64,000 bases of DNA from Bradyrhizobium amphicarpaeae (GTDB taxonomy: Bacteria; Pseudomonadota; Alphaproteobacteria; Rhizobiales; Xanthobacteraceae): assembly GCF_002266435.3 (NCBI RefSeq), contig NZ_CP029426.2, positions 806,001 to 870,000 on the forward strand, given 5' to 3'. Below are positions 53,493-62,445 of this stretch, one piece after another. The notes below the pieces were generated by a model. It did no database searches. It was not told the origin of the DNA and saw only the letters and a list, made by a program, of their open reading frames with translations. Every line of letters begins with the position of its first letter. The first letter of the stretch is position 1. A program made the translations under genes and the position numbers.

Positions 53493-54554
53493 TTACGTCG
53501 TCTTGAACTGCAGCACGCCGTCCTTCGTCTCCGCCGTCAGCCGTCCTTCGACGATCATGTAGTTGACGTGCGCGACGAGCTCGCCGGCGGCAAAGCCCAT
53601 CTGGTGCTCGTCGAGCACATGCTTGTTGAACACGACGGGCACCAGCGCGCGCGAGGTCTGCGGCACCTCGCGGCAGGCTTCCGCGATCAGGCGGCAGCGC
53701 TCTTCATGGTGGTCGGCGAGTTGCTTGATGCGGGTCTTCAATCCGTAGAACGGCACGCCGTGGCCGGGCAGCACCAGGACGTCATAGGGCAGCGTCGTGG
53801 TGAGGCTGGCCAGCGAGGCCAGGTATTCGCCGAGCGAGTTCTGGTCGGGCTCGACCGCCCAGACGCTGACATTGGGCGAGATCTTGCTCAGCACCTGGTC
53901 GGCGGAGAGGAATAGCTTGTCGTCGGCGCAATACAGCATCACCTGGTCGAGCGCGTGGCCGCCGCCGGTGATCACCTTGAAGCGGCGCGTGCCGATTACG
54001 ACGTCCTCGCCGTGCGAGATGCGACGGTAGGAGGGCGGCAGTACCGAGACGCGCTTGAGATAGTCCTGGCCGCGGCCTAGCAGCTTTTCGGTGAGCGACT
54101 CGTCCATGCCGTGGCGACGGAAGAACAGCCGCTGCGCTTCCTGACGCTCCGCGGTGCCGCGGTTCTGGTGATAAACCGATTGCAGATATTCGACCTGCGA
54201 CATCACCAGCTGGCAGTTGAACCGCTCGACGACCCAGCCTGCAAGCCCGACATGGTCGGGGTGGGAGTGGGTGACGATCAGGCGCGTGATGTGGACGCCC
54301 TTCAGCGGTCCGTCGAACAGCTTGGTCCAGGCCTCGATCGTCTCCTCGTTGCCGAAGCCGGTGTCCACCATCGCATAGCCGTCGCCGTCGGCGAGCAGGT
54401 AGATGTTCACGTGGTTGAGGCGGAACGGCAGCTTCAGCCGCGCCCACAATACGCCGGGCCTGACCTCGACGACCTCGTCGTGGCCGGGGTGCTGTTCCCA
54501 GGGATAGCGCAGGGCCTCGGCCGAGGACTGCGCGGTGTCGGTTTTCGCGTTCAT
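53493..54554 (-). CDS. MBL-fold metallo-hydrolase
   Basis: A 353-residue metallo-beta-lactamase-fold protein with the metal motif HxHxDH in VTHSHPDHVGLAGW (about residues 95-100), the later metal residues in TGGGHALDQVMLY and LFLSADQVL, and the last His in VLPGHGVPFYG. The C-terminal helical extension (about 270-353) is of the type seen in many hydrolases of glyoxalase II or acyl-CoA thioester type. The substrate is not assignable. No operon partner is obvious. Confidence 0.88.
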   Translation of the reverse strand: MNAKTDTAQSSAEALRYPWEQHPGHDEVVEVRPGVLWARLKLPFRLNHVNIYLLADGDGYAMVDTGFGNEETIEAWTKLFDGPLKGVHITRLIVTHSHPDHVGLAGWVVERFNCQLVMSQVEYLQSVYHQNRGTAERQEAQRLFFRRHGMDESLTEKLLGRGQDYLKRVSVLPPSYRRISHGEDVVIGTRRFKVITGGGHALDQVMLYCADDKLFLSADQVLSKISPNVSVWAVEPDQNSLGEYLASLASLTTTLPYDVLVLPGHGVPFYGLKTRIKQLADHHEERCRLIAEACREVPQTSRALVPVVFNKHVLDEHQMGFAAGELVAHVNYMIVEGRLTAETKDGVLQFKTT

Positions 54555-54644
54555 GCTATCGGCTTAAACCCGCCGCGACCGGGGCGCCAGCCGAAAAAGG
54601 CTGCGCGGCCCGCTCGCATGGCGGTCATTCCGGGGCAGTTTTCC

Positions 54645-54678
54645 GTAGCCCGGATTACGCTCGCTCCATCCGGGCTAC
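54645..54678. repeat. Short palindromic repeat GTAGCCCGGAT
   Basis: A perfect 11-bp inverted repeat (GTAGCCCGGAT at 54645, ATCCGGGCTAC ending at 54678) around TACGCTCGCTCC. It is a compact REP-like element in the gap between the 5' end of the MBL gene and the 3' end of the chemoreceptor gene. Confidence 0.75.
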
Positions 54679-54689
54679 CGACGAACGGC

Positions 54690-56840
54690 TTACGCCGCCC
54701 GCATGTTGTTGAGGAACGCGTCGATTTCTCCGCGCAGCATGTCGGCTTCGCGCCGGAGCGCGTCGGAGGCGCTCAGCACTTCGTTTGCCGCGGCACCGGC
54801 TTCGGCGGAGGCGGTGGAGACGCCGACGATGTTGCTGGAGACCTCGCTGGTGCCGCCGGCCGCGTGCTGGATGTTGCGGGCGATCTCGCGGGTCGCCGCG
54901 CCCTGCTCCTCGACCGCGGCCGCAATCGTCGTGGTCACGTCGTCGATCTCGCCGATGATCCGGCCGATGCCCTGGATGGCGCCGACCGCCGACGTCGTGA
55001 TGTCCTGCATGCTGGCGATCTGGGTGCGGATCTCCTCCGTCGCCTTGGCGGTCTGGCTCGCGAGGCTCTTCACCTCGGAGGCGACCACCGCGAAGCCGCG
55101 GCCGGCCTCGCCCGCACGCGCCGCCTCGATGGTGGCGTTGAGCGCGAGCAGGTTGGTCTGCGAGGCGATGGTCTGGATCAGGTCGACCACGACGCTGATG
55201 CGGCTCGCGCTGTCGGCGAGGCCCTGCACCGTGGCGTCGGTCGCGCCGGCCTCGTCGACCGCCTTCTTGGCGATCGCGGCCGAGGTCACGACCTGCTTGC
55301 TGATCTCCTCGATCGAGGACGACAATTGCTCGGTCCCCGATGACACGGTCTGCACGTTGACCGAGGTCTCCTCGGCGGCGGAGGCGACTGCGTTGACCAG
55401 CGCGTTGGACTGATCGGCGGTGGTCGACATGCTCTGCGCGGTCGACTGCATCGAATTGGCCGACTGCGCCAGATTGTCGAGCGCCGAGCGCACCGTGTTT
55501 TCGAATTCGGCGATCTTGGCTTCCATGCGCGCGGCCCGCTCCGCCTTGGCGATCCGGTCCTTGTCCTGATCGGCGGCGAGCGCCCGGGCTTCGATCATGC
55601 TGTCGCGGAACACGGTCAGCGTGTCGTTCATCGCGCCGATCTCGTCATTGTTCTTGGCGCGCGCGATCTCGGTCTCGAGGTCGCCGGCCGAGAGCAACTG
55701 CATGGCGCGTTGCAGGCCGGTGATCCGGCGCAGGATGTTTCGGCCGACATAGAGCCAGACGAACAGCGCCGAGCCGACCAGCATCAAGGCCCCCAGCGCC
55801 AGCATCACGGTCGTCGCCAGCGAGGTCTCCTGCTGCGCCTGGGAGGTCGAGGCGTTGGTCTCCTTCTGCACGCCGTCGACGAGTTGCTGCACGCTGATGC
55901 CGAGGCCGACATTGAGCTTGCGGGTCTCGTCAAGGATGGTCTGGCCGTAGTCGACGGAGTCGAGCTCCTTCTCACGCAGATTGAACACGCCGGTCTTGCC
56001 GGTGCCGAGCGCGAGCAGCTTCTCCGCCGTCTCGCGCAGCATCTTGTTGCCCTGGTTGTCGGGCAGCAGATCGAGGTTGGAGCGCAGGCGGCCCTGGGCC
56101 GTCTTGAATCCCTTCTGGATGTCGTCGAGCTTGTCGCTGGTGTTGGCCGACAGCGCCGCACTCATGTCGGCGGCGGCGAGATTGCCGCTGGCGACGACGT
56201 TGCCGAGCTGGCCGACGGTCTGTGCGGCGTCGCTGGCATCCGCGGCGGACAGGTCGGCCGAGCCGAGAATGGCATTGACCCGGGTCTGGGCGTCCAGCAT
56301 GGCCGGGCTGGCCGCGCCGACGAAGGCGCCTTGCGCGTTGCGCAGCGCGTCATATTGCTTGTCGTGAAGGGCGGCAATGTCCAGCCGTTCGCGGGCGGCC
56401 TTGGCCAGGCTCTGGGCCGCCTCGTTGATGCTCTTCATCGTTTCGCTGAGGCCGGCGACGACGGTCTTGTCACCGCCGAGCTGGATGATCTCGGTCAGCT
56501 TCTGCTGGGTCTGCTCCTGCAATTCCTTGAGCTTCTTGGTGCGCTCGTTCAGGGCTTCCTCGTTTTGCGCCGCGAGCAGGGCCGGTCCTTGTGCCGCAAG
56601 GCTCGCACTCAATGCCGACAATTGCAGGCTGGCGGCTAGGCGCGGAATGTCCCGTCCGCTCAGTTCGGTCATCCGTCCGCCGAGATTCTGCAGCGCCAGG
56701 CCGGCGCCGGCCGCGATCACGAGGCCCATGCCCGCGACCACCGCAAAGGCCGCGAACAGGCTGCCACGCACGCCCCAGGCCGGCAGTTTGAAGCGAGGCA
56801 GAAAACGGCCCAAGCGGCCAAGCCCCAGACGGATCGCCAT
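54690..56840 (-). CDS. Methyl-accepting chemotaxis protein
   Basis: A 716-residue chemoreceptor. Helix 1 (about 25-50) and helix 2 (about 341-367, [21 protein letters not shown]) enclose a periplasmic helical sensor of about 290 residues, longer than the four-helix bundle of Tsr. A HAMP domain follows ([20 protein letters not shown]), then the signalling domain with the hairpin tip [20 protein letters not shown] at about 560-580. No C-terminal CheR-tethering pentapeptide is present; it ends [10 protein letters not shown]. The start at 56840 has GGGGGAA upstream. The ligand is unknown. Confidence 0.93.
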   Translation of the reverse strand: MAIRLGLGRLGRFLPRFKLPAWGVRGSLFAAFAVVAGMGLVIAAGAGLALQNLGGRMTELSGRDIPRLAASLQLSALSASLAAQGPALLAAQNEEALNERTKKLKELQEQTQQKLTEIIQLGGDKTVVAGLSETMKSINEAAQSLAKAARERLDIAALHDKQYDALRNAQGAFVGAASPAMLDAQTRVNAILGSADLSAADASDAAQTVGQLGNVVASGNLAAADMSAALSANTSDKLDDIQKGFKTAQGRLRSNLDLLPDNQGNKMLRETAEKLLALGTGKTGVFNLREKELDSVDYGQTILDETRKLNVGLGISVQQLVDGVQKETNASTSQAQQETSLATTVMLALGALMLVGSALFVWLYVGRNILRRITGLQRAMQLLSAGDLETEIARAKNNDEIGAMNDTLTVFRDSMIEARALAADQDKDRIAKAERAARMEAKIAEFENTVRSALDNLAQSANSMQSTAQSMSTTADQSNALVNAVASAAEETSVNVQTVSSGTEQLSSSIEEISKQVVTSAAIAKKAVDEAGATDATVQGLADSASRISVVVDLIQTIASQTNLLALNATIEAARAGEAGRGFAVVASEVKSLASQTAKATEEIRTQIASMQDITTSAVGAIQGIGRIIGEIDDVTTTIAAAVEEQGAATREIARNIQHAAGGTSEVSSNIVGVSTASAEAGAAANEVLSASDALRREADMLRGEIDAFLNNMRAA

Positions 56841-56944
56841 CGAAATTCCCCCAACATCTTGCTTCTGGTTGTGGCCGGCAGTATCCGCACCGCGGGTTAA
56901 AAATTCGCAATCTCCGCAAACGGTTGCGCCAGTTCCGCAGAGCG

Positions 56945-56974
56945 AAAAAAGGGCCGGCGAAAATCGCCGGCCCC
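56945..56974 (-). terminator. Rho-independent terminator of the outer-membrane protein gene
   Basis: On the minus strand a 10-bp stem (GGGCCGGCGA / TCGCCGGCCC, loop of three) is followed by a run of six Ts. It lies about 27 nt after the stop of the barrel gene and before the chemoreceptor start. Confidence 0.85.
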
Positions 56975-57000
56975 CTGTCATGGTAAGCTTGTGGTAACTA

Positions 57001-57723
57001 TCAGTAGCGCGCGACGGCCGGGCTTGCCCAGTTGAAGCGGTAGTTGACGCCCGCCTTGATGGTGTGGTCGTCGGTGGTGAAGCTGCCGGTGCCCGCGAGC
57101 GGACCGCCGGTGAAGCTCGCGTCACCGAAATTGTAGTACTGGTACTCGGCCTTGGCCGACCAGTTCGGGGCGAACATGTATTCGAGGCCGGCGCCGACGG
57201 TGTAGCCGTTGCGATGATCGCCGGTGATGACGAAGGCGGCCGGCACGCCGCCGACGGTCACCTTCTCGTTGTTGTCCGAATAGGCGTAGCCGCCCTTCAC
57301 ATAGACCAGGCCGGGGCCCCAGGTGTAGCCGACGCGGCCGGTGATCGAGCCGAGGCCACGCTGGTCGTTGGTGTAGACGCCGCCCGGAAACACGGCGCCG
57401 ACGCTGCCGGAGAGCCAGGAATACTGGCCTTCGACGCCGACCACGAAATTCGGGTGGAACTGCCAGTCGGCACCGACCTGCACGCCGCCGAGGAAACGGC
57501 CGTTGCCGTTGTTGCCGGTGGAGAGGCCGCTGAAATTGTTGTCGCTGGAGAACGCGCCGCCGACATGGCCGCCGATGTAGAAGCCGGTCCAGTTGTAGAT
57601 CGGCGCGGCATAGGCCGGCGCGGGCGACTTGTAATAGTTGCGGTTGCCGAGATCGGCGCCGACGGCCGGCGCAGCCGCGCCCACCACGAGCAGCGCAACG
57701 GTCGCAAACAAAATCTTCTTCAT
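57001..57723 (-). CDS. Outer-membrane beta-barrel protein (Omp31/RopB type)
   Basis: A 240-residue small porin-like barrel. The signal peptide [20 protein letters not shown] ends near VGADLG; the mature part begins [20 protein letters not shown], with alternating strands such as [63 protein letters not shown], and the last strand [12 protein letters not shown]. In rhizobia and Brucella these proteins are abundant envelope components. The ATG at 57723 was chosen for its signal peptide; the frame extends to 57825 without a plausible start. Confidence 0.92.
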   Translation of the reverse strand: MKKILFATVALLVVGAAAPAVGADLGNRNYYKSPAPAYAAPIYNWTGFYIGGHVGGAFSSDNNFSGLSTGNNGNGRFLGGVQVGADWQFHPNFVVGVEGQYSWLSGSVGAVFPGGVYTNDQRGLGSITGRVGYTWGPGLVYVKGGYAYSDNNEKVTVGGVPAAFVITGDHRNGYTVGAGLEYMFAPNWSAKAEYQYYNFGDASFTGGPLAGTGSFTTDDHTIKAGVNYRFNWASPAVARY

Positions 57724-57948
57724 CGTCTTGAACTCCGACACTTTAAGGTCCCCGGCAGGCGCGCTTTCCGCGCCGCATTGGTTTTGCAGATAGCTCCCTT
57801 TTGACGAAAATGCTGTCACATGCATGGCACAGCGGCACCCAACCTAACTTATTGGGCTGCAAATGATTTTCGTGCTTAATGCCGACTTAAGAAGCGGTGA
57901 AGGAAGGCTTAACTCCACGGCGCTTCGGTAACCTGCGAGCGTCCTTCG

Positions 57949-58269
57949 TTAACCAAGACGCCGTCGCGCCTCATCCCGCATCTGCTCGCGGAACGCCGCG
58001 CGCTTGGCGGGGCGGTCCTCCTCGCGCACGTCATGGCGATCGAAGATGTCGAACTTCTCCAGGATGGGATAGCGCTCGCTGGCCATCGCAAGCACGCGAA
58101 GCAGCTTCGTGGCCTCCGGCAAAGGACCGCTCACCTCCCAGCGCCGGATGGTGTCGCCGCCGCCCTTCTCCGGCAATCCGCAGAGCTTTGCCATGTCGGC
58201 CGCCGTGAGCTTCCGCTCGAGGGCATCGGAGAGGTCGGCGCGGAGTTGCTTCAGTTCGGGCCCGGTCAT
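57949..58269 (-). CDS. Small helix-turn-helix protein
   Basis: A 106-residue protein. The first 60 residues look like an XRE-style HTH (ELKQLRADLSDALERKLTAA, DMAKLCGLPEKGGGDTIRRWE, then SGPLPEATKLLRVLAMASER), with IRRWEVSGP corresponding to the usual recognition-helix end. The C-terminus is charged (FDRHDVREEDRPAKRAAFRE). The ATG at 58269 follows GAGG at a suitable distance; the frame is open upstream to 58380. It is divergent from the pair of tiny exported proteins and could regulate them, by context only. Confidence 0.7.
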   Translation of the reverse strand: MTGPELKQLRADLSDALERKLTAADMAKLCGLPEKGGGDTIRRWEVSGPLPEATKLLRVLAMASERYPILEKFDIFDRHDVREEDRPAKRAAFREQMRDEARRRLG

Positions 58270-58466
58270 GTCGCCTCGATACGCGAAGTCGATGAGGCAA
58301 TGCCCTAGCGCTGATTCGGGTCCATCCGAAGGCGGGTATGGATCCGTCCGAAGTGGTGGTGACGCCCGTTGCTTCGGCACAATCGCCTGCGCACGAAGTT
58401 ATGAACTCGTACCTATGGACATAGTCCGATCCATGAACACATGGCACAGCGACCGAGGGATCAACC

Positions 58467-58751
58467 ATGACAAGCATCAAACTTGCGATCGCCGCGCTCG
58501 TCACAACCGGGCTGCTTGCCGCGCCCTTCTCGGCTGAAGCGAAGAAGGCGCGGTCGAGCCGACATTACAGCACGAGCGTGGTGGCCCCGACCTATAGCGG
58601 TGCCGGCGCGCCCGCGGCGCAGCCGAGGGCGTCTTACGGCTCGTCCGGACAGACGGTCGGAACGGTCACGGCGCCCTCGGTCGGATCGTATAATTGGCCC
58701 TCGGTCGGCGTGACCAATGCGGTTCCGACCTGGAGCAACACGACGCGGTAG
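58467..58751 (+). CDS. Tiny exported protein, first of a related pair
   Basis: A 94-residue protein with a signal peptide (SIKLAIAALVTTGLLAAPFS, cleavage near AEAK) and a low-complexity mature part (RHYSTSVVAPTYSGAGAPAA) that ends in the motif YGSSGQTVGTVTAPSVGSYN followed by WPSVGVTNAVPTW. The same motif closes the next gene, so the two are paralogues. No function is known to me. A GAGGGATC site precedes the ATG. Confidence 0.75.
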   Translation: MTSIKLAIAALVTTGLLAAPFSAEAKKARSSRHYSTSVVAPTYSGAGAPAAQPRASYGSSGQTVGTVTAPSVGSYNWPSVGVTNAVPTWSNTTR

Positions 58752-58859
58752 GGGCGCCGATCGTCTTCCGTCCGCTCCGCCTCGCCAGACCCATGAGGCA
58801 CAATTTCGTCCACCACGCGTTGTTCGATGACCGATGCACTACATCCGAAAGGATCCTTC

Positions 58860-59132
58860 ATGACGAGAACGAGAATCTTGCTTGCCACGCTCGCTGCAGC
58901 CGGAGCTATGGCCCTGTCAGTCCCCGCCGGTGCGCAAACCTCCACGACGGGCGCCCAGAGCAACACCACCGGGACCCCAGGAGTGCCTTCGGCGCAGACC
59001 GCGCCCTACGGCAGCTCGGGACAGACCGTCGGAACGGTCACGGCTCCATCGGTGGGAAGCTACAATCGGCCTTCCGTCGGCGTGACCAATTCGGCCCCCA
59101 CGTGGGGCAACACCAATCCTTCCGCGAAATAG
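58860..59132 (+). CDS. Tiny exported protein, second of a related pair
   Basis: A 90-residue protein: signal peptide TRILLATLAAAGAMALSVPA (cleavage near GAQTS), a Ser/Thr/Gly-rich linker, and a C-terminal motif that matches the preceding gene (YGSSGQTVGTVTAPSVGSYN, RPSVGVTNSAPTW). Nucleotide identity in the motif is high, including GGAACGGTCACGGC, while the N-terminal halves differ, so either recent duplication or selection on the C-terminus is indicated. AAAGGATCC precedes the ATG at 58860. Confidence 0.75.
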   Translation: MTRTRILLATLAAAGAMALSVPAGAQTSTTGAQSNTTGTPGVPSAQTAPYGSSGQTVGTVTAPSVGSYNRPSVGVTNSAPTWGNTNPSAK

Positions 59133-59157
59133 GATCTCGCCGACGAGGGCTCAGTCG

Positions 59158-59456
59158 GCCGGCGCGCGCTCTTTCCGTCCACCGCCGCCAGCAGCTCGCG
59201 CGTATAGTGATGCTCGGGCGCTGCGAACAGTTGCGCGGTCGGCTTCAGCTCGACGACGGCGCCGCGCTGCATCACCGCGATGCGGTCGCATATCTGGGCG
59301 GCGACGCGCAAATCGTGGGTGATGAACAGCATCGAGAGGCCGAGTCGCGCCTTGAGGTCTTCGAGCAGCCGCAAGACCTGCGCCTGCACGGAGACGTCGA
59401 GGGCGGAGACCGCTTCGTCCGCGACGATGATCTCGGGCTCGAGCGCGAGCGCGCGC
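59158..59456 (-). pseudogene. Truncated 3' copy of the ABC ATPase gene
   Basis: These 299 bp are a near-identical direct repeat of 60832-61134, the 3' end of the intact ABC ATPase gene. It encodes about 100 residues (ALALEPEIIVADEAVSALDV, SVQAQVLRLLEDLKARLGLS, MLFITHDLRVAAQICDRIAV) but lacks the P-loop and the SGGQ signature. A 4-bp indel near the 3' end changes its last residues. The match ends abruptly at about 59456 within a GCGC run. It cannot encode a working ATPase. Confidence 0.85.
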
Positions 59457-59681
59457 ACCCTGCCTTGCATCCCGCTCGTCGGGCATCCTGGCGTAGCGCA
59501 TGCTACGCCGCCACGACGTCTTGCGCAGAACCTCTTCAAGCCCGTGCACGAAGCAACTGTCGGAGCGCGCGAACAGGGGCTTCGCCCGCGCTCCGTCAAG
59601 AATGCGTCGCGCCTCTTGCAATCCCTCATTGTTGTGAGCTACCGTCTAAGCCTTTGCGGGTATTTTTTGAGAGATTTTTGC
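59457..59681. other. Junction DNA between the truncated ATPase copy and the foreign-looking gene
   Basis: No gene is recognised. A perfect hairpin GGCGTAGC-GCAT-GCTACGCC lies at about 59492-59511, close to the repeat boundary, and the last 50 nt before 59682 are T-rich. A minus-strand frame here encodes Arg/Cys-rich residues continuing into the truncated ATPase and has no family resemblance I can identify. Confidence 0.45.
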
Positions 59682-60758
59682 ATGTGGCGATTATTGGCCG
59701 CTTTGATTCTCGGGATTCAGGTCAGTTCGGTTTCGGCACAATTGCTTCCGCTGCCCATACCCGGTCCGCCGGCAACTACCGCAGAACCAACGCCTCAGGA
59801 AGTTGAAGCGAGCGCAAATGAGTTGAGCAAGCAACCAGTGCCCGATAAGGACGCCCTGCTCTTACGAGAATTAGATCGGTTGGATGCCGAAATTTCCCGC
59901 GCGACCCAGCAGTTCCAAAGAGCCAACAGTTTCAAAAATCAGCAGTCTGTCATGGCGGCCGCGGGCGACCGTCTTATGGCGCAGGCCAAGGTGTTGTCTC
60001 AGTTCGATTGCGCCAACAACATCGCCAAATTTCCTCAGGCTTTGAACTCTTACTTCCGTGCATTCGGTGAACTGACTACCGTCGCCGCCAGCAGTTCGTT
60101 GGGCAATCTCGACTTCACGCCTTTCTTTTTTCAGAACGATCCCAATCCCGCCACGTCATGCGCTGAGGCGAAGACGAAGTTCGGGTCATCCGACTATCTT
60201 GAGGCGCAAGCTCAGGTGCTTTCAGGAACCCAAAAGGCTCTGGCCGATTTCGTCGCGGCCCAGACAAACCTCGCTAACGCGGAAACAAGGTACCTGGAGG
60301 CTTTGAAGAAGCGAAGGGCTTCGGTTCAGGACAAGCTGAACGCTTCGCAGCCGGCGGCTCAGATTGGCAGCAATTTATGGCTTCTCCTCCTGATATTGGC
60401 GATCGCATGCGTCGCGACAATTCTCGGAATCAAATTGTTCGAGCCCGAGCTCCAGATGGAATGGGTAGCCTCGGGTCAGGTCATCCAGTTTGTGACTGTG
60501 ATGATCCTGCTCAGTGTGATCCTGGCGCTCGGTTTGTCCGGAAAGCTGCTAGAGAACACTCTGGGAACGCTTCTTGGCGGGATTGCGGGCTACGTCCTTG
60601 CGCAGGGCGTTGGCCGGTCAGCAGCAAGGAATGTTGCCAACGCTGCGGCTGCAGCAAGTGTACCCGCGCCGCCAGCACCTCCATCACCGGCGCCGGCGGC
60701 AGCGCGCGTGCCTCCTGCACCGCCAGCACCTCTCCCGCCTGCACCCGCGGCTCCGTGA
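59682..60758 (+). CDS. Unrecognised membrane protein with proline-rich tail
   Basis: A 358-residue protein of no family I recognise. It has a signal peptide (MWRLLAALILGIQVSSVSAQ), a helical, Gln/Ala-rich periplasmic region (about 40-225; LLRELDRLDAEISRATQQFQ, then TNLANAETRYLEALKKRRAS as coiled coil), three hydrophobic segments (about 229-253, 267-290 and 295-310) and a Pro/Ala tail (PAPPAPPSPAPAAARVPPAP). Its base composition is visibly less GC-rich than the neighbours and uses more A/T third positions. It lies between the two direct repeats of the ABC ATPase 3' end, suggesting acquisition. The ATG at 59682 gives a signal peptide; the frame is open upstream. Confidence 0.72.
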   Translation: MWRLLAALILGIQVSSVSAQLLPLPIPGPPATTAEPTPQEVEASANELSKQPVPDKDALLLRELDRLDAEISRATQQFQRANSFKNQQSVMAAAGDRLMAQAKVLSQFDCANNIAKFPQALNSYFRAFGELTTVAASSSLGNLDFTPFFFQNDPNPATSCAEAKTKFGSSDYLEAQAQVLSGTQKALADFVAAQTNLANAETRYLEALKKRRASVQDKLNASQPAAQIGSNLWLLLLILAIACVATILGIKLFEPELQMEWVASGQVIQFVTVMILLSVILALGLSGKLLENTLGTLLGGIAGYVLAQGVGRSAARNVANAAAAASVPAPPAPPSPAPAAARVPPAPPAPLPPAPAAP

Positions 60759-60823
60759 CGCCAAATCCCCGCAAGTAGAGCTAACATCTCGAGGGGCATT
60801 TGCTCGCGGCAGCTTGGTACTGC

Positions 60824-62443
60824 CTACACCGCCGGCGCGCGCTCTTTCCGTCCGGGCACCGCCGCCAGCAGCTCGCGCGTATAGGCATGCTCGGGCGCCG
60901 CGAACAGCTGTGCGGTCGGCTTCAACTCGACGACGGCGCCGCGCTGCATCACCGCGATGCGGTCGCAGATCTGGGCGGCGACGCGCAAATCGTGGGTGAT
61001 GAACAGCATCGAGAGGCCGAGTCGCGCCTTGAGGTCTTCGAGCAGCCGCAAGACCTGCGCCTGCACGGAGACGTCGAGGGCGGAGACGGCTTCGTCCGCG
61101 ACGATGATCTCGGGCTCGAGCGCGAGCGCGCGCGCAATGCCGATGCGCTGGCGCTGGCCGCCGGAGAATTCATGCGGATAGCGCTCGAGTGCGCCGGCAT
61201 CGAGGCCCACCATCTTGAGCAGATCGCGGGCGCGGTCGAACGCCGCCTTCGGATCAAGGCCGGCTGCGATCGGGCCGTCGGCAATGATGTGGCCGACCTT
61301 GCGGCGCGGATTGAGCGAGGCGAACGGGTCCTGGAAGATCATCTGGATGCGATGGCGCTCGGCGCGCAGCGCCTTGCCCGAGAGCGAGGTGAGTTCTGTA
61401 TCGCCGATCCACACCGTGCCGCGGTCGGCCTCGATCAGCCGCATCACCAGCCGCGCCACCGACGATTTGCCCGAGCCGGATTCGCCGACCAGGCCGAGCG
61501 TCTCGCCCTTGAGGATGTTGAAATTGACCGCGCGCGCGGCATCGACGCGGCGGTCCTCGCGGAACCAGCCGCCCGAGGTGACATAGGTCTTGTCGAGCCC
61601 GATCACCTCGACCGCCCTGGCCCTGTCGTCGAGCGGCGCGCGTGCCGGCGGGTCCATCGACGGCACGGCAGCGAGCAGCGCCTTGGTATAGTTGTGCTGC
61701 GGCGCGTTGAATACCGTTGCGGCCGGGCCTTCCTCGACCACCTTGCCGTGTCGGAGCACGACGACCTGGTCGGCGATGTCGGCGACGACACCGAAATCGT
61801 GGGTGATGAACATCACCGCCATGTTGCGATTGCGCTGCAGGTTGCGGATCAGCTTGAGGATCTGCGCCTGCGTGGTGACGTCGAGCGCGGTGGTGGGCTC
61901 GTCCGCGACCAGCACGGCCGGCTCGAGCGCGAGCGCCATCGCGATCATGGCGCGCTGGCGCTGGCCGCCGGAGAGCTGGTGCGGATAGGCGCGCACGATT
62001 CGTTCGGGGTCGGGCAGCCCGACCTCGCGCGCCAGCGACAGCGCCTTGGCGCGCCGTTCCCTCGGCGTCAGCAGGCCATGGGCCTCGAACATCTCCGCCA
62101 TCTGGTCGCCGATCCGCATCAACGGATTGAGCGCGGTCATCGGCTCCTGGAAGATCATCGCGAAACGGCGGCCGCGCAGATCGCGCCAGCCGTCGTCGTC
62201 GAGCTTGAGCAGGTCGCGTCCCTCGAACTGGATCTCGCCGGAGGCGACCGAGACCGTATCGGGCAACAGGCCCATCAGCGCATGCGCGCACATCGACTTG
62301 CCCGAACCGGACTCGCCGACGACGCAGACGATCTTGCCGGGCCGCAAGTCGAGCGAGACGCCATCGACGGCAAACGGACGCTCGGCGCCCTCAGGCAGCG
62401 CGATCCGCAAGTTCTTGATGGAGACGGCGGGCGGAGCGGTCAT
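60824..62443 (-). CDS. Peptide-type ABC importer ATPase with two nucleotide-binding domains
   Basis: A 539-residue double ATPase of the Dpp/Opp/YejF type. Domain 1 has the P-loop VGESGSGKSMCAHALMG (near residue 41), the signature LSGGQRQRAM and Walker B VLVADEPTTALD. Domain 2 repeats these: VGESGSGKSSVARLVM (near 320), FSGGQRQRIGIARA and IIVADEAVSALD. It powers uptake by the two permeases encoded just upstream; the gap to the first permease is 2 nt. The 3' end exists again as a truncated copy at 59158. The substrate, a peptide, nickel chelate or similar, is not resolvable without the binding protein. Confidence 0.93.
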   Translation of the reverse strand: MTAPPAVSIKNLRIALPEGAERPFAVDGVSLDLRPGKIVCVVGESGSGKSMCAHALMGLLPDTVSVASGEIQFEGRDLLKLDDDGWRDLRGRRFAMIFQEPMTALNPLMRIGDQMAEMFEAHGLLTPRERRAKALSLAREVGLPDPERIVRAYPHQLSGGQRQRAMIAMALALEPAVLVADEPTTALDVTTQAQILKLIRNLQRNRNMAVMFITHDFGVVADIADQVVVLRHGKVVEEGPAATVFNAPQHNYTKALLAAVPSMDPPARAPLDDRARAVEVIGLDKTYVTSGGWFREDRRVDAARAVNFNILKGETLGLVGESGSGKSSVARLVMRLIEADRGTVWIGDTELTSLSGKALRAERHRIQMIFQDPFASLNPRRKVGHIIADGPIAAGLDPKAAFDRARDLLKMVGLDAGALERYPHEFSGGQRQRIGIARALALEPEIIVADEAVSALDVSVQAQVLRLLEDLKARLGLSMLFITHDLRVAAQICDRIAVMQRGAVVELKPTAQLFAAPEHAYTRELLAAVPGRKERAPAV

Positions 62444-62445
62444 CG

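Noticed and set aside
59280..59681. N-terminal extension of the gene at 59682, open through the truncated ATPase copy
   Set aside because: The upstream residues are antisense of the ATPase fragment; the ATG at 59682 gives a proper signal peptide.
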